9,285 nucleotides of DNA from an uncultured Acidobacteriota bacterium (GTDB taxonomy: Bacteria; Acidobacteriota; JAAYUB01). This document shows, one piece after another, positions 6,301-9,285 of this stretch. The notes beneath the pieces are model-generated. The model did not search any database. It was not told where the DNA came from and was given only the letters and a program-made list of their open reading frames with translations. The stretch lies in assembly GCA_937925645.1 (NCBI GenBank), contig CALAMB010000423.1, forward strand, positions 1 to 9,285. The letters run 5' to 3'. The translations under genes and the position numbers were made by a program. Each line of letters begins with the position of its first letter. Positions within the stretch are counted from its first letter, which is position 1.

Positions 6301-9243
6301 TACCTCTCCGCCGACGGGGTCCTGGATCCGGGCAGCGACCGGATCCTGGGCACCTTCCGCCGCGACGGGGCCCTGGCCTCCGAAGAGAGCTACGGGGTGG
6401 TGCGCACCGTGACCCTGCCCCCGGATCTTCTCCCCCTGGAAATCCAGAGCGGGACCTACACCCTTTTCGTGGTCACCGACGTCTCCAACGCGGTCCACGA
6501 GCCGGCCGCGGAAGACAACAACACCGCAGCCCAGGCCATCGCGATCCATCAGGCCCCGGTCCCGGATCTGGTGCCCGCGGCCCCGGTCGGTCCTTCCGTC
6601 CTCGTGGTGGGCCGGCCCGCCACCGTCACCTGGAGCGTCACCAACCAGGGCCCGGCCCCGGCCGCGGCCCCCTGGATCGAACGGCTCTATCTGTCGGCCG
6701 ACGGCACCCTCAACGGCGCCCTGCTGGTGGGTGCCTTCGAACGCTCGGCCGGTCTGGCGGCGGGCGAGGCCTACACCCGCACCCAGACCATCACCGTGCC
6801 AACGGCGGCCGACGGGACCTACGTCTGGGTCGTGCAGGCCGACGCCGGCGCCCATGTCTACGAACGCTCCGGGGAAACCAACAACCTGGCCGCCTCCGGC
6901 CCCGTGGCCCTGGGCCACCCGGATCTGCGGGTGGATTCGGTGGCCGGCACCGCCGGCGCCCAGTCCGGCACCGCCATCACCGTCTCCTGGACCACCGCCA
7001 ACCACGGGACCGCCCCGGTGGAGGGCGCCTGGATCGACCGGGTCCATCTCTCGGCCGACCCGGTCCTTTCCGGCGACGACGTCCTGCTGGGATCCCTGGT
7101 CCACCCGGGCCCCCTGGCCCCCGGCGGCACCGCGGCGGGCTTCCTGGAGGCGACCCTGCCCAACGGCATCCAGGGCCCCTTTTATCTCATCGTGGCCGCC
7201 GACGCCGCCGACCAGGTGGTGGAAGGCCCGGGACTGGAAAGCGATACCGGGGTTTCGCCGGCCCTCCCCGTGACCCTGGCGCCCTACGCCGACCTGACCC
7301 TGGAGGCGGTCACCGCCGCTGCGCGCATCATCGGCGATCCGGCCGATCTCACCGTCACCTGGACGGTCACCAACCAGGGCACCGGCACAGGCCCCACCAG
7401 CGCCTGGATCGACCGGGTGGTGCTGTCGCGCGACGCCATCTTCGGCAACGGCGACGACCGGGTGGTGGGCAGCTTCGCGCACCAGGGGGCCATGCCCGTG
7501 GGCACAGGGTACACGCGCACCGAGATCATCCCGCTGGCCGCGGCCACCGACGGACGCTTCACCCTCTTTGTGATGGTGGACGCCCTGGACGCGGTCTACG
7601 AGTACAGCGACAGCGGGGCCAATCTGGGATCGCCCCCCCACGTCGTGGACATCATGCCCCGGCCCTTCGCCGATCTGGTGGTCGGCACGGTGGACGTGGC
7701 CCCCGACCTGGCCACCGGAACCCCCTTCGGGCTCACCTGGACGGCCCTCAACCAGGGGATCGGCCAAACCTCCACCCCCGAGTGGTTCGACGACGTCTAC
7801 CTGGCGGACAACCCCGCCGGGACCGGCGCGGCGCGACTGGCCCGGCTGAGCCGGGTGGGCAACCTGGCCCCGGGCGACGCCTACACGCGCACGGTGGAGC
7901 TGACCATCCCGGTGGACCTGACGGTGGAGGTCCAGACCACCCGGGACCTGTACCTGTTCGTCCAGACCGCCGCCGCCTCGGGTCCCTACGAGTTCATCCA
8001 CACCGCCAACAACCGCTCGGATCCGGTGGCGGTGGCGGTGACCTACACGGTGGCCCCGCGCAGCGATCTGGAGATGGTCAGTGTCGGCGCCCCGGCCGAG
8101 GCCTCCGACGGCGACGCCATCGATGTCACCTGGACGGTGCGCAACCAGGGGCCCAGCCCCATCGAGGGGACCTGGACCGATGTGATCTACCTGGCCCCCG
8201 ACGGCAATCGGTCCCAGGCGGTCAAGATCGGCAGCTTCACCATGAGCCTGGGGCTAGGAGCCGGGTTGAGCTACACGCGCACGGAGAATTTCCGCCTCCC
8301 CCTGCACCTCACCGGGGTCTACGAAATCTTCGTGCGCGCCGACGCCCAGCGGACCGTCCTGGATCCGGATCGGACCAACAACGACGACCGCGGCGCCCCC
8401 ATCACCATCGCGCTGCGCCCCCGGCCCGACCTTCAAATCACCGGCCTGACCATTCCGGCCATGGTCACCTCTGGCGCGGTGGTGGACGTGGCCTGGACCG
8501 TCGCCAACCTGGGCGGCGCGGCCACCCCCACCGGCGGCAGCCGCTGGAATGACGGGGTCTATCTCTCCCTGGACAACAAATTCGACGGCGGGGACCTGCG
8601 CCTGGGCTGGGAGCCCAACGGCTCGGCCCTGGCCGTCGCCGAACAGTACCGCAGCGTCGGCCACTACCGGATCCCCCAGGCGGCCCAGGGCGACATGTAC
8701 ATCCTGGTGGTGGTGGACGCCTCGGGATCGGTGGACGAGTTCCCCTTCGAGGCCAACAACGTCCGGGCCGCCGCCATCACCATCGACGCCCAGCCGGTGC
8801 CGCCTCCCGACCTGGTGGTCTCGGACGTGGCCGGACCCACGGAGGTCTTCGACGGCAGCCAGATCACGGTCTACTACCGGGTCACCAACCGGGGCGCAGG
8901 GATCACCTTTCCGGCGAGCTGGAGCGATTCCCTCTGGCTCACCGCGGACAAGACCGCCCCCGGCGGGGCCACGGACCTGCGCATCGGTTCGGCATCCCGC
9001 ACCGGGGCCCTGGAAGTCGGCCAGTACTACGAGGGGACCATCACCGGCCGGGTGCCCGAACACATCCAGGGGGTCTACGAGATCATGGTCTACACCGACG
9101 CGTGGAACCAGGTCTTCGAGCTGACCTTCGACGTCAACATCAATCCCGACGATCCCCACGCGCTGGACAACAACAACTTCAAGACCGCCGCCGAACCCCT
9201 CACCATCCTGTACACCCCGCCGGCCGACCTGGAGGTCGTCCAG
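1..9243 (+). CDS. Giant CARDB-repeat surface/secreted protein with a nested LamG domain, partial at both ends
   Basis: Frame 1 is open for 3081 codons up to the adapter junction, with neither start nor stop, so both ends of the protein lie outside the window. The order is a beta-sandwich-like module (residues 1-120), then 22 complete CARDB-type Ig-like repeats from residue 121 and the start of a 23rd, with a LamG lectin-like domain (about residues 435-650) inside repeat 3. Each repeat reads roughly PDL...GQ...V-W-TVTN-G, WYDRVYLS-D--LD--D--LG, PLAPG-SYT, VTLP, YLIV-AD, E(T/S)DETNN, ITL. Only two Cys (residues 333 and 504) and about 20 Lys appear, while Asp/Glu are abundant, which fits an acidic exported protein without disulphides. 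CARDB and LamG domains are known from bacterial extracellular proteins linked to adhesion and glycan binding; adhesion is inferred here. Signal peptide, anchor and secretion signals are not in view. The repeat family is confident, the exact function is not. Confidence 0.93.
361..1074 (+). repeat. CARDB repeats 1 and 2, Tyr-rich variants
   Basis: Repeat 1 (361-699) opens with the weak start VDLALQGSRITVAW and lacks the usual AP--A--GQ stretch, so it is the shortest unit, but it ends in a canonical ETDETNN motif. Repeat 2 (700-1074) is canonical in its first half (PDLVLTDATAPSAAAWGQ, then VSWTVTNQG). Its middle is unusually aromatic (YWYDYVYISSNAVYDAYSD), with 14 Tyr in 125 residues. It ends in LKENN rather than ETNN. 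One of the two cysteines of the whole protein is in repeat 2 (YACQDD, base 997). Repeat 4 shares the YWYDY signature, which suggests these N-terminal units are more closely related to each other than to the rest. Confidence 0.82.
1075..2157 (+). repeat. CARDB repeat 3, split in two by a nested LamG domain
   Basis: The first half (1075-1302) runs from PDLVVTDFSAP through VAWTVVNQG and AILLSTD to the turn LAPGQT. There the CARDB pattern stops. It resumes at 1951 with TYRVSRRITLP, continues through YHLLVYTDYQ and ends with ESNDANN and APITI at 2157. Joining LAPGQ to TYRVSRRITLP restores the usual LAPG--Y-----VTLP order of the family. Without the insert the unit is about 145 residues, longer than its neighbours. 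The excess comes from an aromatic loop (NWSYSSPNYDNAFF) and a Gly/Asn-rich stretch after the ANN motif. Frame is maintained throughout. Confidence 0.8.
1303..1950 (+). other. LamG-like (concanavalin A-type lectin/glucanase fold) domain, nested in CARDB repeat 3
   Basis: Residues about 435-650 carry the ordered hallmarks of bacterial LamG-3 domains: ALLFSGYYGRVETG at the start (family pattern A-L-FDG-D-YVE), TLEAWVLPTE (461-470), WQHVAAAF (521-528), ITFYKNGV (a Y-DG-like strand), GYIDEVRAWSR (573-583), and the closing GLAGYWKLDEPSGT with ADASAGGHHGTL and GPAWV. Such domains usually bind carbohydrate or protein ligands, often with a bound calcium. No enzyme active-site motif was seen, so binding rather than catalysis is expected. 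It holds the protein's second cysteine (WHVCNG, base 1510). The length of about 216 residues is normal for the family. It is the only non-CARDB domain within the array. Confidence 0.85.
2158..2523 (+). repeat. CARDB repeat 4
   Basis: This 122-residue unit begins ADLEILAPPGVPASASAGQ and continues VSWTVTND, YWYDYLYLSDDALYDSGDRYLGYAYV, GAYTRTLTVTIP, HLIFWTD and VDDTNN. The YWYDY and YLGYAYV stretches match repeat 2 (YWYDYVYIS, AGYATV), so it completes the Tyr-rich N-terminal group, now on the far side of the LamG insertion. Confidence 0.85.
2830..2861 (+). repeat. 32-base exact direct repeat, copy 1 (end of CARDB repeat 5)
   Basis: This stretch encodes RQGETDETNNL and is identical, base for base, to 3199-3230 one unit downstream. 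The flanking codons also align (GTG before copy 1, GNG before copy 2). It is the longest exact repeat I noticed between units by eye. The shared 15-base core for DETNN also occurs at 655-669 and 4306-4320. Confidence 0.85.
3199..3230 (+). repeat. 32-base exact direct repeat, copy 2 (end of CARDB repeat 6)
   Basis: Identical to 2830-2861 at a spacing of 369 bases, the length of one repeat unit, and in the same reading frame. Upstream parts of repeats 5 and 6 are clearly diverged, so identity is confined to the closing motif. This suggests either strong codon-level constraint or a short gene-conversion patch. Confidence 0.85.
6562..7665 (+). repeat. CARDB repeats 16-18, W-I-(D/E)-R subfamily
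   Basis: In these three consecutive units the central strand is WIERLYLSAD, WIDRVHLSAD and WIDRVVLSRD, replacing the WYDR form of the preceding units. They are also Tyr-poor (a single Tyr in repeat 17). Repeat 16 keeps a closing ETNN motif. Repeats 17 and 18 have lost it (LESDTGVSP and YSDSGANLG). The shared variant in neighbouring units fits local duplication. A 22-base exact match links the VTNQG strand of repeat 18 (7358-7379) to that of repeat 2 (767-788). Confidence 0.82.
7666..9219 (+). repeat. CARDB repeats 19-22, irregular downstream units
   Basis: These four units (starts 7666, 8062, 8425, 8803) keep the start motif and the VxWTVxNxG strand but vary in the middle. Repeats 19 and 20 lack the Asp-rich loop after the YL strand (YLADNPAGTGAARLARL; YLAPDGNRSQAVKIGSF). 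Repeat 21 has WNDGVYLSLDNKFDGGDLRLG. Repeat 22 is the longest (139 residues), with YYRVTNRG in place of the W-TVTNQG strand and an Asp/Asn-rich end (FDVNINPDDPHALDNNN). The divergence may mark an approach to the C-terminal part of the protein, but this cannot be shown because the contig ends. Confidence 0.82.
9220..9243 (+). repeat. Start of CARDB repeat 23, cut off by adapter sequence
   Basis: Eight codons (PADLEVVQ) match the opening of a new repeat. Genuine sequence then stops at the adapter junction, so the array continues beyond this contig by at least one unit. Confidence 0.8.
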
Positions 9244-9285
9244 AGATCGGAAGAGCACACGTCTGAACTCCAGTCACGTCAGTCA
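9244..9285 (+). other. Illumina TruSeq adapter contamination (34-base adapter plus 8-base putative index)
   Basis: Bases 9244-9277 match the standard TruSeq read-through adapter for its full 34 bases, beginning AGATCGGAAGAGC and ending CCAGTCAC. The remaining 8 bases, GTCAGTCA, sit exactly where an i7 index would be read. The forward translation of this tail (RSEEHTSELQSRQS) is the familiar adapter-derived artefact peptide. Any gene model extended into it, on either strand, is wrong there. Confidence 0.97.

Larger units (their letters stand above)
2524..6561 (+). repeat. CARDB repeats 5-15, regular core of the array
   Basis: Eleven units of 117-131 residues follow without linkers. The central strand is W-x-D-x-x-(Y/F)-x-S in most of them (WYDRIYVS, WEDRAYFS, WSDAVYLS, WADHVYLS, WRDSVYLS, WYDRVYLS, WVDRLYLS, WWDMVFLS, WYDAVFLS), followed by a short Asp/Asn-rich loop such as SSDPLLDDGDTRLG in repeat 7. 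Repeat 14 departs from this (WREQAVLSKDAFLGNFDD). Repeat 13 opens with PNL instead of PDL and closes with EQDDN instead of ETNN. Repeat 15 (6169-6561) has extra residues, DLLPLEIQSGTYTL, between the LP strand and the YLIV strand, which makes it longer. Repeats 5 and 6 are nearly identical at their ends (see the exact 32-base repeat). Confidence 0.88.
361..9243 (+). repeat. Tandem array of 22 complete CARDB-type Ig-like repeats plus the start of a 23rd
   Basis: Unit starts, set at the PDL-like motif, are near 361, 700, 1075, 2158, 2524, 2890, 3259, 3622, 3991, 4357, 4717, 5077, 5452, 5803, 6169, 6562, 6919, 7285, 7666, 8062, 8425, 8803 and 9220. Most units are 351-396 bp; repeat 22 is 417 bp, repeat 1 is 339 bp and repeat 3 is enlarged by a nested domain. 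Conserved points are PDL at the start, a V-W-V-N-G strand, a W-(Y/I)-D-R-V-YLS strand with an Asp-rich loop, a PLAPG turn, an LP strand, YLIV-AD, and a closing ETNN-like motif. The repeats are diverged in DNA and mostly share short exact stretches. The family assignment (CARDB/APHP-like) rests on this motif order, and the even period suggests a rod of beta-sandwiches. Confidence 0.9.

Noticed and set aside
2515..8001. Reverse-strand open frame of 1828 codons, with similar in-register frames at 1261-2466 and 8254-9258
   Set aside because: All three use codons exactly opposite the forward codons, so they end only where the forward gene uses TTA, CTA or TCA (for example TCA at 1261, CTA at 2515, CTA at 8254). 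High-GC codon use avoids these codons, which leaves the antisense frame open by default. The product is Gly/Val/Arg/His-rich low-complexity sequence mirroring the repeats, with no recognisable domain.
361..9243. Other Ig-like repeat families (Big, cadherin, fibronectin type III, PKD)
   Set aside because: The PDL start, the V-W-TVTNxG strand, the PLAPG turn and the ETNN end fit CARDB. The cadherin DxNDN, PKD and FnIII signatures are absent.
9278..9285. Terminal GTCAGTCA as a native direct repeat (GTCA twice)
   Set aside because: It directly follows a full-length adapter in the index position, so it is most simply a library barcode.

Overview
The window is the interior of one very large, GC-rich bacterial gene. 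Forward frame 1 is open from base 1 to the last base without a stop, with no start codon context, no intergenic gap and no stop. The real coding part (bases 1-9243, 3081 codons) is therefore a fragment of a giant extracellular repeat protein. No promoter, ribosome binding site, terminator, RNA gene, CRISPR array or mobile element is visible, because no non-coding DNA is present except an artefact at the 3' end.

Layout: bases 1-360 encode a beta-sandwich-like module ending in a PGTYRV...SDPASW motif. From base 361 the protein is a tandem array of CARDB-type immunoglobulin-like repeats (cell-adhesion-related domain of bacteria), about 120-125 residues each: 22 whole units and the start of a 23rd. 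Repeat 3 is split by a LamG / concanavalin A-like lectin domain of about 216 residues (about 1303-1950). The first repeats are rich in Tyr. Repeats 5-15 are the most regular, repeats 16-18 form a W-I-(D/E)-R subfamily, and repeats 19-22 are more irregular.

The last 42 bases (9244-9285) are not biological. They match the Illumina TruSeq read-through adapter plus 8 bases that look like an index, so the contig end is contaminated and the true 3' continuation is missing.

The organism cannot be named from this. GC is high (roughly 70% by eye), third positions are nearly all G/C, and TTA, CTA and TCA codons are almost absent. That fits a high-GC bacterium, and the adapter points to a short-read, perhaps metagenomic, assembly. 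The expected role is a secreted or surface-displayed adhesin or structural stalk, with the LamG domain as the likely carbohydrate- or ligand-binding element. This is inferred from domain families only; there are no neighbouring genes to support it.
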